Source: Methylocystis sp. IM3
GTDB taxonomy: Bacteria; Pseudomonadota; Alphaproteobacteria; Rhizobiales; Beijerinckiaceae
Assembly (NCBI RefSeq): GCF_038070105.1
Contig: NZ_JBBPBZ010000002.1
Span: forward strand, 1,748,001-1,812,000
Reading direction: 5' to 3'
DNA: 64,000 bases
Part shown: one piece after another, positions 15,729-24,242 of the stretch
Position numbering within the stretch: the first letter of the stretch is position 1
Layout of the letters: the number at the start of each line of letters is the position of its first letter
The notes under the pieces: model-generated
Database searches by the model: none
Seen by the model: the letters and a program-made list of their open reading frames with translations, nothing else
What the model was told of the DNA's origin: nothing
Made by a program: the position numbers and the translations under genes

Positions 15729-17963
15729 ATGTCGTCAGTCAAATCCGCCGCGCCCGTCTCCGCCGATCCGCCTTTCGAGGCGCTTCCGGCGCAGGACTTT
15801 AACGAACATGCGCGCCCGGCTTTCGATCCGGCCTTGATCGCGCGGCTCGCCAACGGGTTCTTTCAACAGCCGCCTGTCGCATTCTCATCCTCGCCGCTCC
15901 CCTTTGGTCCGCCGGCGCATACGCCGAGCCTGCCGGATGCGCCGGCGCCCTCGGTCGTCACCACCGCCGCGCCTCATACGCCGGCGCGCGCGCCTTTCGG
16001 GCCCCCGGACATTCCGCAAACGACGATCCCTTCCGTGGTCCCGACGCCGAATATTCCGGCTCCCGGCGCGCCGACGGGCCTCCAGTCGCCGACCCGCCCG
16101 CTCGGCCTCGATCAGATCCCTCAGCCCGGCGGCTCCCCTGCGGGCGGCGTCCCGGCGGAGGTGGATTACAGCCTGATCCCGCGTCTGCTTGCCGCCGACC
16201 CGCGAAGCGAACTGGCGCTCGCGCCGGCGAGGCGCTCCGCGCCGCCAACGGTCGGTCTGGGCGATATGGGCCTTCCCGGCGGCGGCGCGCCTGCGCCTGC
16301 GGATCATCTCTATTTTCTGCACGCGCGCAGCGCGCCCGAAGCCGCGCCGGCGCCCTATGCCGTTGCGCCGCTCGCTCCGGCCGTTCCGCCGCAGCCCGAA
16401 CTCGGCCGCCCCAATATTCCGGTCGCGGCGCCGAGCGCGCCCGCGCTTGCCGAGGCGAATGCGACGCCCGCGCCGGAGAGCTTCGTCATCCCGCAGCCCT
16501 CGCAGGCCGATCCGCATCGCCTCTCGGACGTCGCCTCGTTCGCGACGCCGCCCATCGACGGCGAGCAGGCGCCGGGCGGTTTCGACCGTTACCCCTCGCC
16601 CGACCAGAGTGGACCCGCCGCGCACGACGCCTTCTATTTTATCGACCACGGCGGCGGCCATGCGGCCCCGGTCCCGGCGCCCGCCGAGCCCGAGGGCTAT
16701 GCGCCGCAATTGTCCGCCGGCTCGGCCGAGACGCGGACGGTTTTCGACCCCTATCGCGTAAAGCGGGATTTCCCGATCCTGCAACAGCAGGTGCACGGCA
16801 AACCGCTCATCTGGCTCGACAACGCCGCGACGACGCAGAAGCCCCAGTCGGTGATCGACCGCCTGTCGCATTTCTACGAATATGAAAACTCCAACATTCA
16901 CCGCGCCGCTCATGCGCTCGCGGCGCGTTCGACGGACGCCTATGAAGCCGCCCGCGAGAAGGTCCGCCGCTTTCTGAAGGCGCCGAGCGTCAGGGATATC
17001 GTCTTCGTGCGCGGCGCGACGGAAGGGATCAATCTCGTCGCCCAGGCCTGGGGCCGGCGCCATGTGCGCGAGGGGGACGAGATCGTCGTGTCGCATCTCG
17101 AGCATCACGCCAATATCGTCCCCTGGCAGATGCTCTGCGCCGAGAGGGGCGCACGGCTGCGCGTCGCGCCGGTGGATGATCGCGGCCAGATCATTCTCGA
17201 AGACTACGAGAAGCTTCTCAATCCGCGCACGCGCATCGTCGCCGTCACGCAGGTCTCGAATGCGCTCGGCACGGTGACGCCCGTTCGGGAGATCACGTCC
17301 ATCGCGCATCGCCACGGCGCCTGCGTGCTGATCGACGGCGCGCAATCCGTCTCGCACATGCCCGTAGACGTGCAGTCGATCGACTGCGACTTCTTCGTCT
17401 TCTCCGGCCATAAGGTGTTCGGCCCGACCGGGATCGGCGCGGTCTATGGCAAGGGCGCCGTGCTCGAACACACCCCGCCATGGCAGGGCGGCGGCAATAT
17501 GATTGCCGACGTCACCTTCGAGAAGACGATCTATCAGGACGCCCCTGAGCGTTTCGAAGCCGGCACCGGCAATATTGCCGACGCCGTAGGGCTCGGCGCC
17601 GCCATCGATTATGTCGAGAGCATCGGCATGGAGGTCATCGCCCGCTACGAGCACGACCTCCTCGTTTACGCGACCGAGAAGATGCGGCTCGTGCCGGGGC
17701 TGACCTTCATCGGCACGGCGGCTGAAAAGGCGTCCGTTCTTTCCTTCGTGCTCGACGGCCACAGCCCGCTCGAAGTCGGCAAGGCGCTGGATCGCGAGGG
17801 CATCGCCGTGCGCGCCGGGCACCATTGCGCGCAGCCGATCCTGCGCCGCTTCGGGCTGGAGGCGACGGTGCGGCCCGCACTCGCCTTCTACAACACCTGC
17901 GCCGACGTCGATACGCTGGTCGCGGCGCTTCTCAAATTGCAGGCGGGCAGGGGACGGCTCTAA
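15729..17963 (+). CDS. Encapsulin-cargo cysteine desulfurase with long disordered N-terminus
   Basis: 744 residues from ATG 15729, which has GAGGAA upstream. The C-terminal 405 residues are a SufS-type (class II) PLP cysteine desulfurase that converts cysteine to alanine and an enzyme persulfide: WLDNAATTQKP, HLEHHANIVPWQ, PLP lysine Lys562 in SGHKVFGPTG and catalytic Cys700 in AGHHCAQP. The first 335 residues are Pro/Ala-rich and presumably disordered, with islands such as DYSLIPRLLA, HLYFLHAR and DAFYFIDHG that look like cargo-loading contacts for the shell. An ATG at 15636 inside the shell gene would add only an Arg-run translated from the intercistronic hairpin, so it was rejected. Well-studied 2A cargo proteins have an extension of roughly 225 residues; this one is markedly longer. 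Confidence 0.92.
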   Translation: MSSVKSAAPVSADPPFEALPAQDFNEHARPAFDPALIARLANGFFQQPPVAFSSSPLPFGPPAHTPSLPDAPAPSVVTTAAPHTPARAPFGPPDIPQTTIPSVVPTPNIPAPGAPTGLQSPTRPLGLDQIPQPGGSPAGGVPAEVDYSLIPRLLAADPRSELALAPARRSAPPTVGLGDMGLPGGGAPAPADHLYFLHARSAPEAAPAPYAVAPLAPAVPPQPELGRPNIPVAAPSAPALAEANATPAPESFVIPQPSQADPHRLSDVASFATPPIDGEQAPGGFDRYPSPDQSGPAAHDAFYFIDHGGGHAAPVPAPAEPEGYAPQLSAGSAETRTVFDPYRVKRDFPILQQQVHGKPLIWLDNAATTQKPQSVIDRLSHFYEYENSNIHRAAHALAARSTDAYEAAREKVRRFLKAPSVRDIVFVRGATEGINLVAQAWGRRHVREGDEIVVSHLEHHANIVPWQMLCAERGARLRVAPVDDRGQIILEDYEKLLNPRTRIVAVTQVSNALGTVTPVREITSIAHRHGACVLIDGAQSVSHMPVDVQSIDCDFFVFSGHKVFGPTGIGAVYGKGAVLEHTPPWQGGGNMIADVTFEKTIYQDAPERFEAGTGNIADAVGLGAAIDYVESIGMEVIARYEHDLLVYATEKMRLVPGLTFIGTAAEKASVLSFVLDGHSPLEVGKALDREGIAVRAGHHCAQPILRRFGLEATVRPALAFYNTCADVDTLVAALLKLQAGRGRL

Positions 17964-17971
17964 GGGACGCC

Positions 17972-18433
17972 ATGCTGACCAGGAAAGGGAAATACGCCCT
18001 CAAGGCGATGGCGCATCTCGCCGGCGCGGCCGGGGGCCAGCCCGTCCGCGTCGTAGAGATCGCTGAAACTCAAAAGATTCCGAAGAAGTTTCTCGATGGC
18101 ATCCTCTGCGAATTGCGCAACGCCGGTTTCGTGCATTCGAAGATGGGAAAGGGCGGCGGTTATTGTCTGGCGCGGCCGGCGAGCGAGATCATGATCGGCG
18201 ACATCGTGCGCGCCATCGACGGCCCGCTCGCGCCCATGCCCTGCGCGAGCAAGACGCGTTACCGACGCTGCGACGATTGTCTCGATGAAGATACCTGCGC
18301 CGTGCGCCGCCTGATGCAGAAGGCGCAGCAGGCGCTCTCCGGCGTCCTCGATCATTGCTCGCTGGAGAGAATGCGAGACATAGCCGAGCTCCGCGCCGAG
18401 ACGGACGCCGCTCTGCAACATCTGGCGCATTGA
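17972..18433 (+). CDS. Rrf2 family transcriptional regulator, Cys-rich
   Basis: 153 residues starting with the winged-helix typical of Rrf2 proteins (MLTRKGKYALKAMAHLA; helix-turn-helix around residues 27-60). The sensor part carries Cys91, Cys100, Cys103 and Cys109, resembling the cluster-binding cysteines of IscR, plus Cys129, so an iron-sulfur cluster or thiol state may be the signal. It starts 8 bases after the cargo gene with AAGGGA, so it is part of the encapsulin operon and likely controls it through the palindrome at 14647-14660. The SUF operon in this window has no Rrf2 gene of its own, so cross-regulation is possible. Confidence 0.88.
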   Translation: MLTRKGKYALKAMAHLAGAAGGQPVRVVEIAETQKIPKKFLDGILCELRNAGFVHSKMGKGGGYCLARPASEIMIGDIVRAIDGPLAPMPCASKTRYRRCDDCLDEDTCAVRRLMQKAQQALSGVLDHCSLERMRDIAELRAETDAALQHLAH

Positions 18434-18508
18434 CGCGCCGCGCCTGCCGCGACCCTGTCGCGACAAGCGCAGAAGGAGACGGGGGCGACGATGTCGGCCC
18501 CATCAACG

Positions 18509-19675
18509 TCATATCTTCAGCCGAAACGAGAAACCGGCCTGCCAGTTCTTGGCGATCTGCGGGCCGTTGAGATTTTGATAGACGGGAAGGCCCGCCTCGA
18601 AGGCGACCGACGCGGCGTCGACGCCGATCAACTTGCCGCTGACGACGCCGCCGCCGAAAAGTTCGACGCGCTGTCCGCCATAGAAGGCCGGGTTGGTTGG
18701 CACGGCGCGCCCAAGGATTTGCGGATCGAAACCGGAAATCTGTCCCTGCGTCACGCCGCTGGCGCGGAAGGTGGCTGTCACGCCGGGGATCAGCGTATAA
18801 CCTCCCCAGCCGTTGAACTCATGCAGGTCGCCGAAGCGCCAGTTTTCGGGATTCCTCGCAAGCGGCAAGCGTGCGCGGTAGGAGAGACCCCACGACCATT
18901 GGCCGATGTTTCCCGCATAGACGACGCCGGGCATGATGTCGAATGTGCCGCTTCCAGGCTGCATGCCGTAGAACGCCCGAATGTTCGGGACCGTCCCGTC
19001 CGCCTGCAGCAGATCGAAGCGCGCCGTATTGAAGCTGAACGGATAGGCGAAGCCGAGATTGACCTGAATCCGGTGCACCGGGTCTTGGTAAATTCTGTAG
19101 ATCGCCGAGGTCGTGAAATCCGAAAGACCGAATGTTCCCGGGTAGCTTCGGCCCAGCGGCGTGGCGCCGGATTGTCCCTTGAAGGTGAGCGCCTCGAGCC
19201 GCTTTTCGACGATCGAGGCGGTGACGACGACGGAAAGGTCCTCCGAAAGGCCATAGGAGATCAGGCCCGTCTGCGCCGAGACCGCGATGTTTTGCGGCAC
19301 GAGCCTCAGCTTTTTCGTCGGATCGACCCACCAGGGAATGGTCGAGACGATGAATTCCGAACTGACGCCCTGCGTGCCGATCCGCTGCCCGGAGAGATTC
19401 GCCCAGACGGGCGCGATCGCGAGCACGAATTTGCCTTTGGCCGGCATGTCGGCGCCAAAGACGCCCATGGGCGCCGGCGGGCGCTGCGGAGGCGGGGCAG
19501 GCTGCTGCGGAGCCTCCGACGGCGCGACTTTCGGCGTCGCCGCGATGGCGGTCGCGCGCTTGCCCGCCGCCCAGACCGACGATGACGCGATCCCGAACGG
19601 GATGGCGCAGCTCGCGAGCAACAGCATTCTCATCAGCCGGCCACGCCTGGCCGTCTCTCCTGCATGCAGATTCAT
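18509..19675 (-). CDS. Outer-membrane beta-barrel protein, transporter-like
   Basis: About 388 residues: signal peptide (MRMLLLASCAIPFGIASSSVWA), a Pro-rich linker, then a repetitive beta-strand pattern to the end, as in the MetA-type/phenol-pathway transporter family (KFVLAIAPVWANLSGQRIG, GLISYGLSEDLSVVVTAS, DFTTSAIYRIYQ, ending WQAGFSFRLKI). Such proteins form outer-membrane channels for small hydrophobic substrates; members are common in methylotrophs. It is convergent with the encapsulin operon. Starts at 19675 or 19633 are both possible; the longer frame upstream lacks sense. Confidence 0.65.
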   Translation of the reverse strand: MNLHAGETARRGRLMRMLLLASCAIPFGIASSSVWAAGKRATAIAATPKVAPSEAPQQPAPPPQRPPAPMGVFGADMPAKGKFVLAIAPVWANLSGQRIGTQGVSSEFIVSTIPWWVDPTKKLRLVPQNIAVSAQTGLISYGLSEDLSVVVTASIVEKRLEALTFKGQSGATPLGRSYPGTFGLSDFTTSAIYRIYQDPVHRIQVNLGFAYPFSFNTARFDLLQADGTVPNIRAFYGMQPGSGTFDIMPGVVYAGNIGQWSWGLSYRARLPLARNPENWRFGDLHEFNGWGGYTLIPGVTATFRASGVTQGQISGFDPQILGRAVPTNPAFYGGQRVELFGGGVVSGKLIGVDAASVAFEAGLPVYQNLNGPQIAKNWQAGFSFRLKI

Positions 19676-19991
19676 CTTCAAGGACCTCGGATCGTCCGAT
19701 GGGAAGGCGCCAGGAATTCCGCCGCGTTCGTTTGAGGACGAAGCGCCGGAAACCGACGCTGCATTCTTGTTATACTCGATAAGTTTTATCAACTAGACGA
19801 GCGCGGTCGCGAAAATCACTGGAAAAGCCAGCTCAACAAACGTTTGCGTGCATGCGACGCTCCTGACTATACCGATTAGTATAATAATAATCACACTTCG
19901 CCGCGCGAGAGGCTCATGCAGTGGCGAGGATGCAACACAGGCGCGCCGAGCCGATCGGCCGACCGCCAAGAAGAGACGAGCCGTCTCGTCG
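19676..19991. other. AT-rich intergenic region
   Basis: About 315 bases without a gene. It is more AT-rich than its surroundings and holds TATAC/GTATA (19868-19883) and, near 19760-19795, TATAAC-like and TTGATA-like boxes on the minus strand suitable for the outer-membrane protein gene. Nothing more definite is visible. Confidence 0.35.
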
Positions 19992-20663
19992 TCACATGCC
20001 CGCACGCGGTGTATGAGCTAGTAGCAGTTCGGCGATTTTGCGCGCTTCGAGCGCGGGGGTCGGGGCCTTCTTGATGGCGGCCTTCACGATGGCGCCGTCG
20101 ATCAGCAAATCGAATTGCTGCGTGAGCAGTTCGACGTCGTCTAGGCCCGCGGCGTGGATGAGCGCGCGCAATTGCTCGAGCACGTGGCTCTTGTGGCTGC
20201 GGATGATTTCAGCAAGCTTCTGGTCCGTGTTGCGGCTCTCCATCGCCGCATTCATCAGCGCGCAGCCCAGATAATCCTCGCGGCGGAACCATTCGTCCAT
20301 AATGTCGAACCAGGCGAGCAATTTTTCACGGGGCGTTCCGGGGGTCTCGGCGAGACGCGAAAAGAACCAGGCGCGCCAGACGCCCGCCTCATGCGTGAGC
20401 GCCGCATGAATCAACCCATCCTTGGAGCCATAGCGATTGTAGAGCGTCATGCGCGCCACGCCCGACTCTTCGACGATTTCGTCGACGCTCGTCGCGGCGA
20501 CGCCTTTACGGCAACATAGGCCAATCGCCGCCTCCAGCAGACGCGCATTGGCCTTCGGGCCGGTTTGCGTCGCTTCCTTCTTGCGGGCGCGTCCCAGGCG
20601 GTTCGCCGCCGTTGGCGACAGCCGGTTGTTCCGCGTTTTCGTAGCCGATGGACGCTTTTCCAT
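19992..20663 (-). CDS. TetR/AcrR family transcriptional regulator
   Basis: 223 residues. After a basic head of about 35 residues comes the TetR helix-turn-helix (LLEAAIGLCCRKGVAATSVD, then GVARMTLYNRYGSKDGLIHA), followed by an all-helical ligand domain. It is divergent from the ABC-transporter operon at 20814 and most likely represses it, with ligand unknown. A partly symmetrical TAGACCATTCGTTCTG lies just 8 bases upstream of its start. Two adjacent cysteines (CC) sit in the first helix of the DNA-binding domain. Confidence 0.88.
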   Translation of the reverse strand: MEKRPSATKTRNNRLSPTAANRLGRARKKEATQTGPKANARLLEAAIGLCCRKGVAATSVDEIVEESGVARMTLYNRYGSKDGLIHAALTHEAGVWRAWFFSRLAETPGTPREKLLAWFDIMDEWFRREDYLGCALMNAAMESRNTDQKLAEIIRSHKSHVLEQLRALIHAAGLDDVELLTQQFDLLIDGAIVKAAIKKAPTPALEARKIAELLLAHTPRAGM

Positions 20664-20670
20664 TTTTTTC

Positions 20671-20686
20671 TAGACCATTCGTTCTG
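20671..20686. promoter_or_regulatory. Candidate TetR-family operator
   Basis: TAGACCATTCGTTCTG resembles the imperfect TAGAnC-nnnn-GTTCTA dyads bound by many TetR repressors. It lies between the tetR-like gene and the divergent uptake operon. Confidence 0.4.
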
Positions 20687-20741
20687 ACAGCATGCGCCTG
20701 GCGCGATCGTTGGCGATCAAATTCAAGGCATTGCAACACGA

Positions 20742-20771
20742 ATGACGGGAGAAATCCAGCCACTTGATAAT
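20742..20771 (+). promoter_or_regulatory. Putative promoter of the sulfur-type ABC operon
   Basis: ATGACG (20742-20747), 18 bases, GATAAT (20766-20771), followed by an AT-rich initially transcribed region, 43 bases before the GTG start of the ATPase gene. Confidence 0.4.
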
Positions 20772-20813
20772 ATCTATTATTTTTGTAGTCTGTTTGCCGA
20801 AAGGAGCCGCCCC

Positions 20814-21575
20814 GTGCCGATCTCTCTTCCGCTGATTCAATTGCGCCGCGTCGCGCATCGCCATGCCCGCCACGCCACGCCGGTTCTCGCCGACGTGAAC
20901 CTGTGCGTCCAACCCGGAGAATGCGTCGCTGTCATCGGCCGCAGCGGCTGCGGAAAGTCGACGCTTTTGCAGATCATGGCTGGGCTTCTCCAGCCGACAC
21001 GAGGCGACATTCGCTTCGCCGACCGGTTCGACGACTGCAAACCGATCCGTCGCACGCTGATGTTCCAGCGCCCCTTGCTCTTCCCCTGGCTCGACGCCGC
21101 CGGCAACGTCGCTTTGGCGCTGCATTTCGATGGCCGCAAGCAGGAGGCGCGGGACCGCGCCGAGGCGCTGCTCGCGCAGGTCGGCCTTGCCGGACGCGGG
21201 CGCGCCCATGTGCGCGAACTCTCTGGCGGGCAGCAACAGCGCGTGGCGCTCGCGCGCTCCCTCGCCGTGGATCCCGATGTTCTCCTTCTCGACGAGCCCT
21301 TTTCCGCGCTCGATCCCGTGACCCGCGGCGATCTTCGTCGCGAGCTGCGCAACATGCGGCGGAAATTTGAATTCGCCCTGATGGTCGTCACTCACGATGT
21401 CGACGACGCGCTCGATCTCGCCACGCGCGTCGTCGTGATGGCCGCCGATCCGGGCCGCGTCGTCGCCGAGTTCGAGATCCCGCGCGAGATCGACGGCGAG
21501 GGCCGCGCACGGTTGCGCGCGCGTCTTCTCGACGCTCTCGAACCCGAACTCTATCCCTTCGCTTTGGGCGCCTGA
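20814..21575 (+). CDS. ABC transporter ATP-binding protein (SsuB/TauB-like)
   Basis: 253 residues from GTG 20814, chosen because AAAGGAG lies 8 bases before it; the frame is open further upstream but without a ribosome-binding site. Walker A GRSGCGKST near residue 42, signature LSGGQQQR near 137, Walker B DVLLLDEP near 155 and the switch histidine in VTHDVDDAL. The family energises uptake of nitrate, sulfonates, taurine or related compounds. First gene of a five-gene operon with substrate-binding protein, permease, OsmC and an acyl-CoA-dehydrogenase-like enzyme. Sulfonate or other organosulfur is the likeliest substrate from the last gene. Confidence 0.9.
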   Translation: MPISLPLIQLRRVAHRHARHATPVLADVNLCVQPGECVAVIGRSGCGKSTLLQIMAGLLQPTRGDIRFADRFDDCKPIRRTLMFQRPLLFPWLDAAGNVALALHFDGRKQEARDRAEALLAQVGLAGRGRAHVRELSGGQQQRVALARSLAVDPDVLLLDEPFSALDPVTRGDLRRELRNMRRKFEFALMVVTHDVDDALDLATRVVVMAADPGRVVAEFEIPREIDGEGRARLRARLLDALEPELYPFALGA

Positions 21576-21591
21576 CGAAAGCAAAAGAACC

Positions 21592-22821
21592 ATGTGCAAG
21601 GATTGCGACCATTACGATCTCCATTATGCTCCGGGCGCGGGCGTGTCGCGCCGTCACGTTCTCGACCGGCTCGCCATGGGCGGCCTCGCGGCGCTGCTTG
21701 CGGGCACGTCTGGCGCGGCGCGCGCCTTCGAGAGCGACGACGAGACTCTGCGCATCGGCTATCTCCCGATCACCGACGCGACGCCGCTGCTCCTTGCCCA
21801 CGCCAAGGGGTATTTCGAGGAGGAGGGGCTCAAGGTCGCCAAGCCCGAGCTCATTCGCGGCTGGGCGCCGCTGATCGAGGGCTTCACGGCCGGGCGCTTC
21901 AATGTCGTCCATCTGCTGAAGCCGACGGCGCTCTGGCTGCGCTACGGCAGCCATGTGCCGGTGAAGGTTGTCGCCTGGGCGCACACCAACGGCTCGGCGC
22001 TCGTCGTGCAGGGCGACGGCGGCGTGAAAGACTTTTCCGATCTCGCCGGCAAGCAGCTCGCCGTGCCGTTCTGGTATTCGATGCACAATATCGTGCTGCA
22101 ATACGCACTGCGCAAAAGCGGGCTCACGCCGGTCGTCAAGCCGCAGGGGGCGACGCTCGGGCCCAGGGAAGTCAATCTGCAGATTCTTCAGCCGCCGGAT
22201 ATGCCGCCGGCGCTCGCAGCAAAGAAGATCGACGGCTACATCGTCGCCGAGCCTTTCGACGCGCTTGGCGAATTGAACGCCGGTGCGCGGGTGCTGCGCT
22301 TTACCGGAGACATTTGGAAAAATCATCCTTGTTGCGTCGTCTCCATGTTGCAGCCGTTGATCGAGAAGCGGCCGGAATGGGCGCAGAAAGTCGTCAACGC
22401 GATTGTGCGCGCGGAAATCTACGCCTCGCAGAACAAGGAAGAAGTCGCAAAGCTTCTCTCGCGCGACGGCGCCGGCTATCTGCCCGCGCCCGCCAAAGTG
22501 GTGACGCGCGCCGTGACGGCCTACGCGCAGGATCCTGCCTACGAGGACGTCATTCGCCATGCCGATTGGGGCAATGGCCGCATTGATTTCGACCCGTGGC
22601 CCTATCCCTCGGCGACGCGCCTGATCGTGCAGCAGCTCAAGGACACGAAGATCGAAGGCGACCGCGTCTTTCTCGACGCGCTCGATCCCGATTTCGTGGC
22701 GAAGGATCTCGTCGATTACGCGCTCGTCAAAAAGGCGCTTGCGCGCTACCCCGATTGGCGGCGGGATCGGAGCGCCGCGAAGGGCGATCCTTTCAGCCGG
22801 CAGGAGCTCCTGGCGCTATGA
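21592..22821 (+). CDS. ABC transporter substrate-binding protein, Tat-exported
   Basis: 409 residues of the NrtA/CmpA/SsuA-like periplasmic binding protein family. The N-terminus has MCKDCDHYDLHY, then a twin-arginine motif SRRHVL followed by a hydrophobic stretch, so export through Tat is predicted. The mature part begins near ESDDETLRIGYLPITDATPL and contains IVAEPFDALGELNAG and the late WGNGRIDFDPWPYP. The CxxC in the unusually long n-region is odd for a signal peptide. Its stop codon overlaps the permease start (ATGA). Confidence 0.87.
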   Translation: MCKDCDHYDLHYAPGAGVSRRHVLDRLAMGGLAALLAGTSGAARAFESDDETLRIGYLPITDATPLLLAHAKGYFEEEGLKVAKPELIRGWAPLIEGFTAGRFNVVHLLKPTALWLRYGSHVPVKVVAWAHTNGSALVVQGDGGVKDFSDLAGKQLAVPFWYSMHNIVLQYALRKSGLTPVVKPQGATLGPREVNLQILQPPDMPPALAAKKIDGYIVAEPFDALGELNAGARVLRFTGDIWKNHPCCVVSMLQPLIEKRPEWAQKVVNAIVRAEIYASQNKEEVAKLLSRDGAGYLPAPAKVVTRAVTAYAQDPAYEDVIRHADWGNGRIDFDPWPYPSATRLIVQQLKDTKIEGDRVFLDALDPDFVAKDLVDYALVKKALARYPDWRRDRSAAKGDPFSRQELLAL

Positions 22822-23669
22822 CCAGCGTGGCCATGACCTCTCCCGTCGGCCGACGCGCCGCGCGCCGCCTGAGGGCGCTTCGAGAGAGCCTGCGGTCGGC
22901 CGGCCGGCGCCTGGCGGGCGGCCTCGTCGATGTGAGCGGCCTCGCCATTCTCCTGGGCCTCTGGGCGTTCGGCGGCTGGCTGATCGCCCGCAATCCAGGG
23001 ACCGCCGCATTCGCGGGCTTCGCGCCGGCGCCCGCCTTGCGCCGGCTCTTCGAGATGCTCCTCGACGGCTCGGCGCTGGCCGCCGCAAGCCCCAGTCTCG
23101 GGCGCATCGCCGGCGGTCTCGCCATCGCCCTTGCGGCGGGCGCGCCGATTGGCGTTCTCGTCGGACGAAGCGCGCTGTTCCGCAAGGCGACGCGGCTGCC
23201 TTTCCAGCTCCTGCGCATGGTGAGCCCGCTCGCCTGGATGCCGATCGCGATCCTTGCCTTTCCCACATGGAACGCGGCCATCGTCTTTCTCATCTTCGCG
23301 GCCTCGATCTGGCCGATCGTTTTCTCGACCGCGCATGGCGTGCGAAAACTCGATCCCGACTGGTTTCGGCTCGCGCACAATCTCGGCGCGGGGCGTTTTC
23401 AGATTCTCGCCGCCGTCGTCGTTCCGGCGGTTGCGCAGGATGTTTTGACGGGGCTCCGCCTCGCGCTCGGCGTCGCCTGGATCGTTCTGGTCCCGGCCGA
23501 ATATCTCGGAGTCACCAGCGGGCTCGGCTACGCGATCAACGACGCGCGCGACACGCTCGATTACGACCGCCTCGCTGCGATCGTGGTTCTCATCGGCCTC
23601 ATCGGCTTTTTCCTCGACGCGCTCATCGTGACGGCGATCGCGCGCGTCTCGTGGACGCATCACGACTGA
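22818..23669 (+). CDS. ABC transporter permease (SsuC/TauC-like)
   Basis: 283 residues, about six membrane segments, BPD_transp_1 fold. The coupling loop is in the usual place: NLGAGRFQILAAVVVPAVAQ followed by DVLTGLRLALGVAW and VPAEYLGVTSGLGY. The start overlaps the stop of the substrate-binding protein gene by four bases, indicating translational coupling. Works with the preceding two gene products as a nitrate/sulfonate/taurine-type importer. Confidence 0.9.
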   Translation: MTSVAMTSPVGRRAARRLRALRESLRSAGRRLAGGLVDVSGLAILLGLWAFGGWLIARNPGTAAFAGFAPAPALRRLFEMLLDGSALAAASPSLGRIAGGLAIALAAGAPIGVLVGRSALFRKATRLPFQLLRMVSPLAWMPIAILAFPTWNAAIVFLIFAASIWPIVFSTAHGVRKLDPDWFRLAHNLGAGRFQILAAVVVPAVAQDVLTGLRLALGVAWIVLVPAEYLGVTSGLGYAINDARDTLDYDRLAAIVVLIGLIGFFLDALIVTAIARVSWTHHD

Positions 23670-23690
23670 CTCCAAAAGGATATGGTTGAC

Positions 23691-24242
23691 ATGAGCAATG
23701 ACGCCCCGGTTCTCACCTCCTGCCTCGCGCCGATCAGCAAGGACGGGCTCGACGCCCTCATCGCCGCCGGCAAGGCCGATCCAGCGGCCATCAAGACGGT
23801 CCGATGCCGCACGGTCGCCGAAGGCCGGTTCCGCCACCTCAATTTCATCCGCAATCTGCCGCCGCATATCGTCGACGAACCGCCGGGTTTGCTCGGCGAC
23901 GACACGGCCCCCAATCCCTCCGAGGCTCTGCTCGCCGCGCTCGGCTCCTGTCTGGCGGTCGGCATTCACGCCAACGCCGTCGCGCAGGGAATCGCCGTTC
24001 GTTCGCTCGTGCTCGATCTCGAAGCCGACATCAACATCACCTCGGTCTGGGGAACGGGCGACACCTCGCCCAAACCCGTCGGCTTCGAGGCGATCCGCGT
24101 GCGCGTGACGCTTGACGCCGACGCCCCGAAGGAGACGCTCGACGCGCTGATCGCCCATGCGCAGAAATGGTCGCCCGTCGCCAACACGATCGCAAAACCT
24201 GTGGCGCTCACGGTGACAGGCGCGGAAAAGGGCGACGCATGA
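23691..24242 (+). CDS. OsmC family protein
   Basis: About 183 residues. OsmC/Ohr proteins are small thiol peroxidases or thiol-dependent redox proteins. Two cysteines are present, in TVRCRT near residue 39 and in LGSCLAVGIHANAVA near residue 85, the latter being the conserved second OsmC motif. PNPSEALLAALGSC is characteristic. ATG 23691 has AAAGGA at better spacing than ATG 23682. Its stop overlaps the next start (ATGA). OsmC genes recur in organosulfur-scavenging operons, perhaps to protect flavin monooxygenases or handle persulfide products. Confidence 0.85.
   Translation: MSNDAPVLTSCLAPISKDGLDALIAAGKADPAAIKTVRCRTVAEGRFRHLNFIRNLPPHIVDEPPGLLGDDTAPNPSEALLAALGSCLAVGIHANAVAQGIAVRSLVLDLEADINITSVWGTGDTSPKPVGFEAIRVRVTLDADAPKETLDALIAHAQKWSPVANTIAKPVALTVTGAEKGDA

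Noticed and set aside
15885..17825. Open minus-strand frame of 646 codons opposite the encapsulin cargo gene
   Set aside because: Complement of the Pro/Ala-rich extension and the PLP domain; Arg-rich, no motif, no ribosome-binding site.
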